Positions 20,424 through 30,600 of a stretch of DNA of 64,000 nucleotides are shown one piece after another. The position numbers were made by a program, and so were the translations under genes. The notes under the pieces were generated by a model. The model was not told the DNA's origin. It was given only the letters and a program-made list of their open reading frames with translations, and did not search any database. Where the stretch lies: contig NZ_CANMBY010000003.1 in the NCBI RefSeq assembly GCF_947496195.1, forward strand, positions 62,001-126,000, written 5' to 3'. The stretch's first letter is position 1, and each line of letters starts with the position of its first letter. Source of the DNA: an uncultured Polaribacter sp. (GTDB lineage: Bacteria > Bacteroidota > Bacteroidia > Flavobacteriales > Flavobacteriaceae).

Positions 20424-21341
20424 ATGAAAAATCATATCAATAAAATATACACATTATTATTTTCTATGGCAATTATGTTCTATGGTTGTCAAGAAGATGA
20501 TTATTCTTTTGGAGACATTATCACTCCTTCTAATATTCAGATAAATACTGAATTAGTAGGCGCAGATGCAAATAACCCAAATGGAGATGGAAGTGGAGAA
20601 GTTAAATTTACTGTAACCGCAGATAATGCTGTTTCTTATAAATTTGTTCATGAAGGAGCAGAGTATGTAACGCTTTCTGGAGAACAAAGTATTATTTTCA
20701 GTAAACTTGGTTTAAACACTTATACAATTACTGCTGTAGCTTCTGGTACTGCTGGTGTTACTTCTAGTAAAACAATTCAGGTAGATGTTTTAGCAACATA
20801 TTCACCACCAAACGATTTAACAGCTAAATTATATGGTTTTGATCCTGCTAATCCAACAGCAACAACTTCTAGAACTTGGAGAATTAAATCTTCAAAACCT
20901 GGTCATTTTGGTTTAGGTCCTGTTGGTGGTACTACTCCTGTTGAGTGGTATGGTGCAGGTATAGATGAAAAAGCTGGGGTAGGTATGTATGATGATCGTT
21001 TTATTTTTAGTTCTGATGGTACTTTTACTCACACCACTAATGGAGATATTTTTGGTAGAGACCCATTTATTGTAAATGACCTTGGTCCAAATACTGCAGG
21101 TTCTGTAAATGGAGCAGACATTGAAAATTATGCATATGGAGACTATTCTGAAACTTTTCAATTAACAGCTCCAGGTGGAGTAGAGACAATCAACTTGTCT
21201 GGTATAGGATTTATTGGATATTATACAGGAGGTAATCATCAATATGAAATATTTGATAGATCAGTTCCTAATGAACTACTATTAAAGACTACAGATGCAG
21301 ATGCTACCTTTGATTGGTGGTTTATCATTGAGATAGAATAA
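20424..21341 (+). CDS. PKD-containing surface lipoprotein, SusE-like
   Basis: A 305-residue lipoprotein (FYGC, C22, followed by QEDD, an acidic export-like stretch). A PKD/Ig-like domain (about 35-128) opens with DIITPSNIQINTEL; the rest (about 135-305) is a beta-rich domain starting with SRTWRIKSSKPGHFG and ending with DWWFIIEIE, rich in Trp, Tyr and Gly. No catalytic motif is seen. It starts 11 bp after the preceding surface lipoprotein and is followed at once by a strong hairpin, so it closes the SusCD-SGBP group. Likely a second surface glycan-binding protein; the C-terminal fold is not recognised. Confidence 0.7.
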   Translation: MKNHINKIYTLLFSMAIMFYGCQEDDYSFGDIITPSNIQINTELVGADANNPNGDGSGEVKFTVTADNAVSYKFVHEGAEYVTLSGEQSIIFSKLGLNTYTITAVASGTAGVTSSKTIQVDVLATYSPPNDLTAKLYGFDPANPTATTSRTWRIKSSKPGHFGLGPVGGTTPVEWYGAGIDEKAGVGMYDDRFIFSSDGTFTHTTNGDIFGRDPFIVNDLGPNTAGSVNGADIENYAYGDYSETFQLTAPGGVETINLSGIGFIGYYTGGNHQYEIFDRSVPNELLLKTTDADATFDWWFIIEIE

Positions 21342-21653
21342 AAATTTAAATTTATAAATATAGGGTTAGTAATCTACTAACCCTATATTTATAAAATGTA
21401 ACCCTACACATAACACAACAATACCTATACAATATTTGTAGATTTTATTATAAATAATTCTTCATAACTCTTTATTTACAAAGAAAAACTAAAACTAATA
21501 AGTTAAATTTTTCTTGTATACTTTTTGTAGAGGTGTCTATTGTCAAATTCGCAATAAAACACTGTTAAATTTATAGATGTTTTAAAAATTCAAATAGTTT
21601 AATTGATTATAACCAATCTCTACAAGGATCAATCGAAAATTTAAAATCAAATT
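21342..21653. other. 312-bp gene-free spacer inside the laminarin locus
   Basis: No coding frame is supported. The left end holds the perfect hairpin at 21351-21395. The remaining bases before the ATG at 21654 are AT-rich leader; I found no clean promoter pair matching the Bacteroidota consensus, though a promoter is expected here if the hairpin terminates transcription. Confidence 0.6.
21351..21395 (+). terminator. Perfect 21-bp hairpin after the SusCD group
   Basis: Bases 21351-21371 are perfectly complementary to 21375-21395 with a 3-base loop (ATC). The stem has a GC-containing centre (AGGGTTAGTA) flanked by A/T pairs and starts 9 bp after the stop of the SusE-like gene. No long T tract follows, so it may be a terminator, a partial attenuator or an RNA 3'-end stabiliser that keeps susCD mRNA more abundant than the enzyme mRNAs. 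Confidence 0.75.
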
Positions 21654-24600
21654 ATGAAAAACAATTTAATAAGATTATTATTTTTCTTGTTAACGCTTAA
21701 TTTCTTTGCACAGTCAAAACCTAACAATGTAGTTGTTGTTTCAGACGCAAATGGAATGAAATTAACTGTTGATGGAAAAGACTTTATGGTAAATGGTATC
21801 AACTGGGATTATGTACCTATTGGTTACAACGTGTTAGATGCTAAATTTTGGGAAAAATCTGACGATATCATTAAAGCTGGTTTAGATGAAGAAATGGCTT
21901 TATGGCAGAACATGGGAGTAAATGCAATTAGAACTTATATAGGTATGCCTCCTAAATGGATAACTTATATCTATGAAAAGTTTGGTATTTATACTATGAT
22001 CAACCATCAATTTGGTGCATATGGTTTAACTATAGATGGTGTTTGGAATCCAAAAACAAAATATGCAGACCCAAAGGTTAGAAAACATTTAATAGATGAA
22101 ACTGTTAAAATGGCTAACCTTTATAAAGATACTCCTGGTTTACTTTTATTTATGTTAGGTAACGAAAACAATTATCACTTAACTTGGGAAGGAGCAGAAA
22201 CAGATGAGGGTATAATTATCAATGATCAAGATGAAGCAAAAAGAGCAGAAGCAAAAGCAATGTATAAGCTTTTTAATGATGCTACATTAGCAATGAAAAA
22301 GTTAGGACTTTCTCAACCTGTTGGACTTTGTAATGGAGATTTATTGTATTTAGATATTGTTGCAGAAGAATGTAAAGATATAGACATTTATGGTACAAAT
22401 ATGTATCGTGGAGAATCTTTTGTTGATGCTTTTGATAGAGTAAAAAATGAATTTGGTAAGCCAATTTTATTTACAGAATTTGGTTCAGATGCATTTAATG
22501 CTAGAGATAATAAAGAAGACCAATTAATGCAAGCGCATTATATGGTTAGCAATTGGAAAGAAATTTACGAAAATGCATATAGTCTTGGTAAAGCACAAAA
22601 CTCTTTAGGAGGTTTTACTTTTCAATCTAGTGATGGATGGTTTAAGTCAGGTTTTGATGAAAGAAAAAATGCTGATGTTCATGATACTAAAGCAAACTGG
22701 CCTAGTAATGGTTATAGCTTAGATCAGGCAAAACCTGATGATAAAAACATGAATGAAGAATGGTTTGGTATTGCAGCTAAAGGGCCAACAGATGTTAGGG
22801 GTTTATATACTTTGTATCCAAGAGCATCTTACTATGCTCTAAAAGAAGCACATAAATTTAATCCTTTTAAAAGTAGTTATACAGATTTTCAAAATCATTT
22901 TAAGAATATTAATTTGATGGATGCTGTTTTAAGAGCCAGAGGAGATAAAGCTGCAGTTGGTGGAAATCAAAAATTGAGAATAAGTAATTTACAAGCTCAG
23001 TTTACTACATTTAATACAGGTGGTTCTTTAATTACAACTCCAGAAGTATCAGATGGAACAGGTCAAGGTTTTCCAGACAGACAAGGGTTTGATCATATGC
23101 AATCTTATTTTGTTGGTGTAGAAGGTAAGCCTTCAGAAAACATAAGAGCTGAAATTAATTTTAATATTTTAGGAAATGTTGCAGGTAATCCAATAGATGA
23201 TATTTTTTATGAAAATGTTGGTAGACCAATTCAAGTAAACTCACCAAATGGTCCTGTAACTCTAGTTGACAATAATAGATTAAGAGTTTATAATGCAGAA
23301 TTTGAGTGGAATGCTAAAGATTTTGATATGAGAGGTTTCTATAGAACTGGTCATTATCATTGGCAATATGAAGGAGATTTCTTTGGTTTATACCCAGAGG
23401 CCTACTATGGTCCTAATTTAGATATTTATAATGGTGAAATTTTAGGAGTAGAAGTTGATGGTAAAGGAGAACTTTCTGGTTTAAAAGCTGCTTTTGGACC
23501 TCAATTATGGTGGGGTGCCAACCCAGCAGTATTATTAAAATACCAAACTAAACTTGCAGGTTTAGATGTAGCTGCAGTATATCATAAAGATATTGTTGCA
23601 GGTAATGGTATAGATGAAAATGGTAATCGTATTTTAGATCCTGCTCAAGCAAGATCAGGAGTTATTCCTGCATTACCAACAGAAAGAGCTACAATTGCTT
23701 TAGAAAAAGAAGTTGGTAAATTTGGTTTTGCAGTAGGTGCAATTTGGGGAGGTAGACCTTTAAATGGAAGAGTTTATCAAGATATTAATGATGCTGGTCA
23801 AGTTGTAAATGATAGAATACAATCTAAAGACAATTGGGGAGGTAAAGCTAAAGTTACTTTTACAAATGGAGGTTTTAACATGTATGCACAAAGCTCTATT
23901 AGAGGATTAGTTGCAAATGGAGGAGCAGACCAAACATTAACATTTACAGGTTGGACATTAAAAGACAGTGGTAGTGGAAACGTAAGTAACTTCTTATCTG
24001 GTATTGCTTATAATTTTGGGGGTAAATTTCAAATAGCACCAAACTTTATGTGGCAACAGCCATTAGTAGATCCAATGCCAAATGATGTTGGAGCTCCAGG
24101 AAGATTAAGAAACTGGGTAGATGATCCTTTCTCTGTAAGAGCAGGTAACAGAGAAATGACTGCAGGTGAAATTTTATTCACTTTCGATCCAACTCCAGCA
24201 ACGTATATGTACGAATTTAACAATGACCTTGCAGAAGATGCACCATTTGCATTTAACCTAGGTTTTGTATATCGTCATTTACCAACTACACAAGATGCTG
24301 CAATTGGATTTAACGCAGACCGTTCTTTCTTCGCTTTTAATAGATCTGCTCCTGCAGAAGACTTGTGGGAAGTAAACTCAAGAATGGTTTCAAAAGTAAA
24401 TCCTAATTTAGGCTTAATTGCAAATCTTTATTATGGAACTGCTCAAGCAAATGGAGATAGTGATAGAACTATCAATAGATTTGGTGCAGATTTAAGAATG
24501 ATTTACAATAAGATGAAAATAACAGGGATGGTAAAAGTAAACGATTGGGGTCCTTTTGATTATCACAGAGACTTTAACTTAACTTTTCCATTACAATTGA

Positions 24601-24827
24601 TGTTAGATATTTCAACATCTGTAGGTAAACCAAACTGGTTTATCTTACCTGATACAAAAGTTGGTTTAAGAGGTACATGGAGATCTTTAAATGAGTTCTC
24701 TCCTAGGTATTCTCCAAATGCTACAGCAACTCCGTTTGCAACACAACCAACAATCAGTCCAGTAGGTTTCCCTAATGGTTCTGAATGGGAAATTAGAACT
24801 TACATTCATATAAATATTGGAAAATAA
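21654..24827 (+). CDS. Clan GH-A glycosidase fused to a predicted outer-membrane beta-barrel
   Basis: A 1057-residue protein with a signal peptide ending at FFAQ. Residues about 25-395 look like a GH2/GH5-type TIM barrel: FMVNGINWDYVPIG at the start, acid/base candidate E171 in LGNENNYH and nucleophile candidate E275 in ILFTEFGSD. From about 420 to the end the sequence changes to long alternating beta strands with aromatic girdles and Gly/Asn turns (GGFNMYAQSSIRG, FNLGFVYRHL, EWEIRTYIHINIGK), as in porin-like barrels. An enzyme anchored by its own barrel would act at the outer membrane. The context suggests a beta-glucan substrate. The catalytic family cannot be fixed by eye (GH2 TIM barrel and GH158 are candidates). 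It is far longer than a plain GH-A enzyme. Confidence 0.75.
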   Translation: MKNNLIRLLFFLLTLNFFAQSKPNNVVVVSDANGMKLTVDGKDFMVNGINWDYVPIGYNVLDAKFWEKSDDIIKAGLDEEMALWQNMGVNAIRTYIGMPPKWITYIYEKFGIYTMINHQFGAYGLTIDGVWNPKTKYADPKVRKHLIDETVKMANLYKDTPGLLLFMLGNENNYHLTWEGAETDEGIIINDQDEAKRAEAKAMYKLFNDATLAMKKLGLSQPVGLCNGDLLYLDIVAEECKDIDIYGTNMYRGESFVDAFDRVKNEFGKPILFTEFGSDAFNARDNKEDQLMQAHYMVSNWKEIYENAYSLGKAQNSLGGFTFQSSDGWFKSGFDERKNADVHDTKANWPSNGYSLDQAKPDDKNMNEEWFGIAAKGPTDVRGLYTLYPRASYYALKEAHKFNPFKSSYTDFQNHFKNINLMDAVLRARGDKAAVGGNQKLRISNLQAQFTTFNTGGSLITTPEVSDGTGQGFPDRQGFDHMQSYFVGVEGKPSENIRAEINFNILGNVAGNPIDDIFYENVGRPIQVNSPNGPVTLVDNNRLRVYNAEFEWNAKDFDMRGFYRTGHYHWQYEGDFFGLYPEAYYGPNLDIYNGEILGVEVDGKGELSGLKAAFGPQLWWGANPAVLLKYQTKLAGLDVAAVYHKDIVAGNGIDENGNRILDPAQARSGVIPALPTERATIALEKEVGKFGFAVGAIWGGRPLNGRVYQDINDAGQVVNDRIQSKDNWGGKAKVTFTNGGFNMYAQSSIRGLVANGGADQTLTFTGWTLKDSGSGNVSNFLSGIAYNFGGKFQIAPNFMWQQPLVDPMPNDVGAPGRLRNWVDDPFSVRAGNREMTAGEILFTFDPTPATYMYEFNNDLAEDAPFAFNLGFVYRHLPTTQDAAIGFNADRSFFAFNRSAPAEDLWEVNSRMVSKVNPNLGLIANLYYGTAQANGDSDRTINRFGADLRMIYNKMKITGMVKVNDWGPFDYHRDFNLTFPLQLMLDISTSVGKPNWFILPDTKVGLRGTWRSLNEFSPRYSPNATATPFATQPTISPVGFPNGSEWEIRTYIHINIGK

Positions 24828-24839
24828 TAGAAAATAGTT

Positions 24840-26720
24840 ATGAAGACAATACAAAATATAAAACAAAAATCAATCTTAATTTTACTACTCTCTGTAGTGT
24901 TTTTAGGATGTGAGAGAGAAATTAGCGACGAAGCTGTTCTAGCATCTTTCTCATCAACTGGAGAAATTTTTACAGATAGTCCAGTTGGTTTGGGAAGCGA
25001 TTTTTATTTTCCATATGGTGGTTCTAAAGCCACTGCTTGGACTGTAGACGAAACTGAAGCTTATGAAGGTTCTGCATCTATGCGTTTTGATGTGCCAAAT
25101 GCAGATGATCCTAATGGAAATTTTGCAGGAGCAATTTTTAGAATTGATGGAGCAGGTAGAGATTTAACAAAATACGATGCCTTAACTTTTTGGATAAAAG
25201 CTTCACAGGGGGTTACTATTGGTGAACTTGGTTTTGGAGAAGATTTTATTTTAAACGAATATGTAACAACACTTACAAATGTTAGTGTAGGTACTGCTTG
25301 GACAAAAGTAATTATTCCAATTCCAGATGCTTCTAAGTTAAAACAAGAAAGAGGAATGTTTAGGTATTCTGCTGGTACACAAGGTACAAATGGAGGTGGT
25401 TTTACTTTTTGGGTTGATGAGTTAAAGTTCGAAAAATTAGGAACAATTGCACATCCAAGACCTAAAATCTTTAATGGAGTAGATGAATCTGAACAAACGT
25501 TTATAGGTGCAACAATATCTATTTCTGGTTTATTTCAAACATTTAATTTACCAACAGGAGCTGATGTTACTGTAATTGCATCACCTAAATACTTTGACTT
25601 TTCAAGTTCAGATAATGCAGTTGCTACTGTAAGTGATTTAGGAGTTGTTTCAGTTTCTGGAACAGGAAATGCTATAATATCAGCAACCTTAAATGGAGAC
25701 ACTGCAGAAGGTTCTTTAACAGTTAACTCTTTAGGTCAATTTACACCTGCACCAACACCTACTGAACCAGCAGCTAATGTTTTATCAATATTTAGTGATG
25801 TTTATACAAATGAACCAGTAGATTTTTATAATGGTTATTATGCTCCTTTTCAAACAACACAAGGTCAAAATGACATTACCATAAATGGAGACAATATTAT
25901 AAAATATTCTTTATTGAATTTTGTTGGGATTGAGTTTAAAAACCCAACAATTGATGCAAGTCAAATGGATTTTCTACATATAGATATACAAGTTGAAAAT
26001 ACTATTAATCCTGGTGACTTTGTAGCTGTAGAATTAGCAGACTTTGGTGCAGATGGCGCTTTTGGAGGTGGAGATGATTCTAGTGGAAGAATTGTATTTA
26101 ATTCTTTTACTACAGGTAATTGGGTTAGTTTAGATATTCCTTTAGGAAACTTTAATTTAACTAGTAAACTAAACTTAGGTCAAATGCTTTTTATAACAGA
26201 AGGTACAAACCCAAATGTTACAGGTAGTATTACAGATATTTTAGTAGATAATATTTATTTATATAAAACTACAGGACCAACAATTCCTTTTAATTTTGAT
26301 GATGCTAATGTAGATTACTCATTTACAACATTTAATGGAGCTTCATTTACAGTGGTAGATAACCCTCAGTTATCAGGTATTAATGCAACAGCTTCTAAAG
26401 TTGGTGCTTTAACAAATTCTGGAAATCAATGGGAAGGTTGTTATACAGACCTAGATTCTCCACTTAATTTAGCAAATGGAAACAAAGTAAAATTCAAATT
26501 GTACTCAACAAGTGCAGTACCAGTGTTGCTTAAGTTAGAAGGTGGTTTAAATAGTGCTGCACCAGTAGAAATTGCAGTAAATCATACAGGAAGTGGATGG
26601 GAAGAATTAGAATTTACTTTTAACTCTACAAATCAATATGAAAGATTTACATTATTTGTAGATGGACCTGGTAATACTTCTGGTACTTTTTATATAGATG
26701 ATGTACTACAAACTAATTAA
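24840..26720 (+). CDS. Multi-module carbohydrate-binding surface lipoprotein
   Basis: A 626-residue lipoprotein (FLGC, C24, then EREISDE). Modules: a CBM11-like beta-sandwich (about 45-200, YEGSASMRFDVP and FWVDELKFEKLG), a BIG2-type Ig domain (about 205-300, SSSDNAVATVSDLGVVSVSG), a type A module (about 310-475, NVLSIFSDVYT to VDNIYLYK) and a type B module (about 480-626, TFNGASFTVVDNPQLSG to FYIDDVLQ). Types A and B are shared with the lipoprotein at 18340. No catalytic residues are recognisable. It sits between the barrel-fused glycosidase and GH16 with gaps of 12 and 10 bp, so it probably presents laminarin to those enzymes at the cell surface. Confidence 0.75.
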   Translation: MKTIQNIKQKSILILLLSVVFLGCEREISDEAVLASFSSTGEIFTDSPVGLGSDFYFPYGGSKATAWTVDETEAYEGSASMRFDVPNADDPNGNFAGAIFRIDGAGRDLTKYDALTFWIKASQGVTIGELGFGEDFILNEYVTTLTNVSVGTAWTKVIIPIPDASKLKQERGMFRYSAGTQGTNGGGFTFWVDELKFEKLGTIAHPRPKIFNGVDESEQTFIGATISISGLFQTFNLPTGADVTVIASPKYFDFSSSDNAVATVSDLGVVSVSGTGNAIISATLNGDTAEGSLTVNSLGQFTPAPTPTEPAANVLSIFSDVYTNEPVDFYNGYYAPFQTTQGQNDITINGDNIIKYSLLNFVGIEFKNPTIDASQMDFLHIDIQVENTINPGDFVAVELADFGADGAFGGGDDSSGRIVFNSFTTGNWVSLDIPLGNFNLTSKLNLGQMLFITEGTNPNVTGSITDILVDNIYLYKTTGPTIPFNFDDANVDYSFTTFNGASFTVVDNPQLSGINATASKVGALTNSGNQWEGCYTDLDSPLNLANGNKVKFKLYSTSAVPVLLKLEGGLNSAAPVEIAVNHTGSGWEELEFTFNSTNQYERFTLFVDGPGNTSGTFYIDDVLQTN

Positions 26721-26730
26721 AACATAAGCA

Positions 26731-27564
26731 ATGAAAATAAATAAAAAACTTAAACTCAGTTTATATGTAATGATATTTTCATTCATATTTACTGCATGTG
26801 AAAATTCAGAAACACAGACAGTAACAACTTTAACTAATTTAGTTTGGGCAGATGAATTTAGTATAGATGGAGCTCCAGATGCTAATAACTGGACTTACGA
26901 AATTGGTGATGGAACAGCACAAGGTATTCCAGGTTGGGGTAATAATGAATTTCAATACTACACTTCTAGGCCAGAGAATGTAAAAGTTGAGAATGGTAAT
27001 TTAGTAATTACTGCTCGTAAAGAAACTTTTAGTGGTTCTGGATATACTTCTGCAAGACTATTAACTAAAGGGTTGTTTCAACAAAAATATGGTCGTTTTG
27101 AAGCTCGCATAAAATTACCTTGGGGACAAGGTTTATGGCCAGCTTTTTGGATGTTAGGAGATGATAATAATGGAGCATTATCTTGGCCTCAGATAGGTGA
27201 AATAGATATTATGGAAAATAGAGGTAACGAACCTACTATAACTCATGGTTCTATTCATGGACCTGGTTATTCTGCTGGAAATGCAGTTACAAAAAGTTAC
27301 GATTTAAATGCAAGATTGGATACCCAATTCCATGTATATGGAATAGAGTGGGGTCCAAATTATATAAATTATTATGTAGATGATGTATTATACAATCAAA
27401 TAACTCCAGAAGATTTACCTAATGGTACTGAGTGGGTTTTTAATGACAGAGAATTTTACATCATTTTAAATGTAGCTGTTGGAGGTTCTTTTGCAGGAGC
27501 ACCAAATGCAAACACAGTATTCCCTCAAACTATGGAGGTAGATTACGTAAAAGTTTATAATTAA
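26731..27564 (+). CDS. GH16 laminarinase (endo-beta-1,3-glucanase) lipoprotein
   Basis: A 277-residue protein with lipobox FTAC (C23). The whole mature part is one GH16 jelly roll with the motif GEIDIMEN: nucleophile E157, D159 and acid/base E162. The beta-bulge form of this motif, together with GWGNNEFQYYTS and the end VDYVKVYN, is typical of GH16_3 laminarinases. It hydrolyses internal beta-1,3 bonds of laminarin. There are no accessory CBMs in the chain; binding modules are supplied by neighbouring lipoproteins. Lipid anchoring at the cell surface is likely but the export signal (ENSET) is weak. A terminator hairpin follows. Confidence 0.95.
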   Translation: MKINKKLKLSLYVMIFSFIFTACENSETQTVTTLTNLVWADEFSIDGAPDANNWTYEIGDGTAQGIPGWGNNEFQYYTSRPENVKVENGNLVITARKETFSGSGYTSARLLTKGLFQQKYGRFEARIKLPWGQGLWPAFWMLGDDNNGALSWPQIGEIDIMENRGNEPTITHGSIHGPGYSAGNAVTKSYDLNARLDTQFHVYGIEWGPNYINYYVDDVLYNQITPEDLPNGTEWVFNDREFYIILNVAVGGSFAGAPNANTVFPQTMEVDYVKVYN

Positions 27565-27570
27565 AAAATT

Positions 27571-27607
27571 AGTGAATAATGATGTCTTTCATCATTATTC
27601 ACTTTTT
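27571..27607 (+). terminator. Intrinsic terminator after GH16
   Basis: A 14-bp perfect stem (27571-27584 with 27590-27603), 5-base loop and a TTTTT run (27603-27607) seven bases after the GH16 stop. It separates the surface/outer-membrane half of the locus from the cytosolic and periplasmic enzymes downstream. Confidence 0.85.
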
Positions 27608-27690
27608 AAATACAACTATTGTTAACCCTATTAATTCAAAAAAAACTGAATTAAATTTTTGCGATTATCGCATTTATCTAAAATAATATA

Positions 27691-30600
27691 ATGAGCAATT
27701 TTATTTCTCACGTAGACAATTTATCAAACAGAAAAGTTAAAGGAGAACTAGTTCAACTTAATAACGAAACGTTTTATAAGATTTCAAATAGTCATGCAAT
27801 GCGTCCATTTTTTATGACTATTGTATCAGATTCCAATCATTGGATGTTTATCTCTAGTAATGGTGGTCTTACTGCTGGAAGAAAGAATGCAGAGTTTTCT
27901 CTATTTCCTTACTATACAGATGATAAGATTAACCAGTTAGCAGAAACTACAGGTTGTAAGTCGATTTTTAGAATTTTTAAAGATGATAAAAATCAACTTT
28001 GGGAACCTTTTTCTGAAAGACAAGCAGGTATTTATGAGATAACAAGAAACGTTTACAAAAACAGTTATGGAAATAAAATTATTTTTGAAGAAATTAATAA
28101 AGATTTAGAAGTTACTTTTAAATACGAATGGAATTCTAGTGATGAATATGGTTTTGTTAGAAAAGCTACGCTTAAAAATAATTCATCAAAAGATATTAAA
28201 GTAGCTATTTTAGATGGAATACAAAATATTTTACCTTATGGAGTAGGTTCTGACTTGCAAGGTATAAGAAGTAATTTAGTAGATGCATACAAAAAATGTG
28301 AATTAGAACCAGAAGTTGGTTTAGGTATTTATGCATTAAGTGCAATAATAGTAGATAAAGCAGAGCCAAGTGAAGCTTTAAAAGCTAATTTAGTTTGGTC
28401 TTTAGGATTAGAAAACCCTACATATTTATTGTCATCTTCTCAATTAGATTGTTTTAGAAATGGTTATCCTTTAAATCAAGAAGTTGATGTTAAAGCAGAA
28501 AAAGGAGCTTATTTTATGAATGCAGAAATTATTTTATCTGCAAATAATGAAAAATCTTGGTTACAAGTTGCTAATGTAAATCAAACTGTTTCTGATGTTA
28601 TTGCTTTATCAGAAAAAATAAAAAATAACAATAATTTAGAAGATGAACTTCAAGCTAGTATAGATGAAGGAACAAAAAACCTTATCAATTTAGCAGCTGC
28701 ATCAGATGGTCTTCAGCTTTCAGATGATCCATTAATTAATATGCGTCATTTCTCTAATACACTTTTCAATATTATGAGGGGTGGTATTTTTGATGACAAT
28801 TACAAGATAGAAAAAGACGATTTTACAACTTATTTAGCAAATGCTAATAAAGAATTGTATCAGCATAAAAAAGAATCTTTAGCAAATCTGCCAGAAGAAT
28901 TTACATTAAGTTATATTAAAGAATTAGCTGATAATGATTCAGACAAAGATTTTAAACGTCTTTGTTTAGAATATTTACCATTAAAATTTAGTAGAAGACA
29001 TGGAGATCCAAGTAGACCTTGGAACAAGTTTTCTATTAATACAAAAAGTGAAATAGATGGCTCTAAAATCTTAGATTACGAAGGTAACTGGAGAGATATT
29101 TTTCAAAATTGGGAAGCTTTAGCACATTCATATCCTCAGTTTATTGAGAGTATGATTCATAAGTTTTTAAATGCGACAACTTTTGAGGGTTATAATCCAT
29201 ACAGAGTAACAAAAGGTGGTTTTGATTGGGAAGTTATAGAAGAAAATGATCCTTGGTCTTATATTGGTTACTGGGGTGATCATCAGATAATTTACTTATT
29301 AAAATTCTTAGAATTTATAGAAAATTATTACCCATCTAAATTATCAGAATTATTTACAGAAGATATTTTTGTTTATGCAAACGTACCTTATGTAATTAAA
29401 TCGTATTCAGATATTTTAAAAAATTCTAAAGATACCATTGACTTTGATCATAGATTACAAGAAACTATAGAAAAAAGAAGAGAAGAAATAGGTGTAGATG
29501 GGGCTTTATTAAGAGATCAAAAAAATCAGATTTATAAAGTAAATTTAATTGAAAAACTCTTAGTAACTGTATTAGCAAAAGTTTCAAACTTTATTCCAGA
29601 AGGTGGTATTTGGTTAAATACTCAACGTCCTGAATGGAATGATGCTAATAACGCATTAGTTGGTAATGGAGTATCTATGGTTACCTTATATTATTTAAGA
29701 AGATTTATCAACTTCTTTGAAGAGGTAGTAGAAAATTCATCAAACAATGAAGTTGAAATTTCTTTAGAGGTAAATATAATGTTTACTAAAATATTAGAAG
29801 TTTTAGATGCTAATACTTCAGTTTTATCAAGAAAAGTTAATGATAAAGAAAGAAAAGCAATTTTAGATGGTGTTGGTATTCCTGCAAGTGAATACAGAGA
29901 AAAAATATATAAAAATGGTTTTTCTTCTAAAAAAGAAAAATTAACTAAAAGTTCTTTAATGCATTTCTTTGCAATTACAAAGAATTATTTAGACCATAGT
30001 ATAAGAGCAAATAAGCGAAAAGATAATATGTATCACGCTTATAACTTAATGACTATAGAAAATAAAGAAGAGGTTTCTATTTCTTATTTATCTGAAATGT
30101 TAGAAGGGCAAGTAGCGGCTTTAAGTTCTGGTTATTTGTCACCACAACAAGCCTTAGATTTATTAGATGGTTTAAAAGCAAGTGCATTGTTTAGACCAGA
30201 TCAATACAGTTACATTTTATATCCAAATAAAAATTTACCAAGATTTACAGATAAGAATAATATTGATAGTTCTAAGGTAGAAAAATCAAAATTATTAATG
30301 ACTCTTCTAGAAAATGGAAGTCAAAGAATAGTAGAAAAAGATGTAAATGGTAATTATCATTTTAATGGTAGTTTTAATAATGCCAACAGTGTAAAAAATG
30401 CTTTAGATGCTTTACCTGAAGCGTATACTAATTTAGTTAAAGAAGAGTCTGATTATATTTTGGAAATTTTTGAAGAAATTTTTGATCATAAATCTTTTAC
30501 AGGTCGTTCTGGAACTTTCTTTGGTTATGAAGGTCTAGGATCTATTTACTGGCATATGGTTTCTAAGTTGTTATTAGCAGTTCAAGAAAACTGTTTATTA

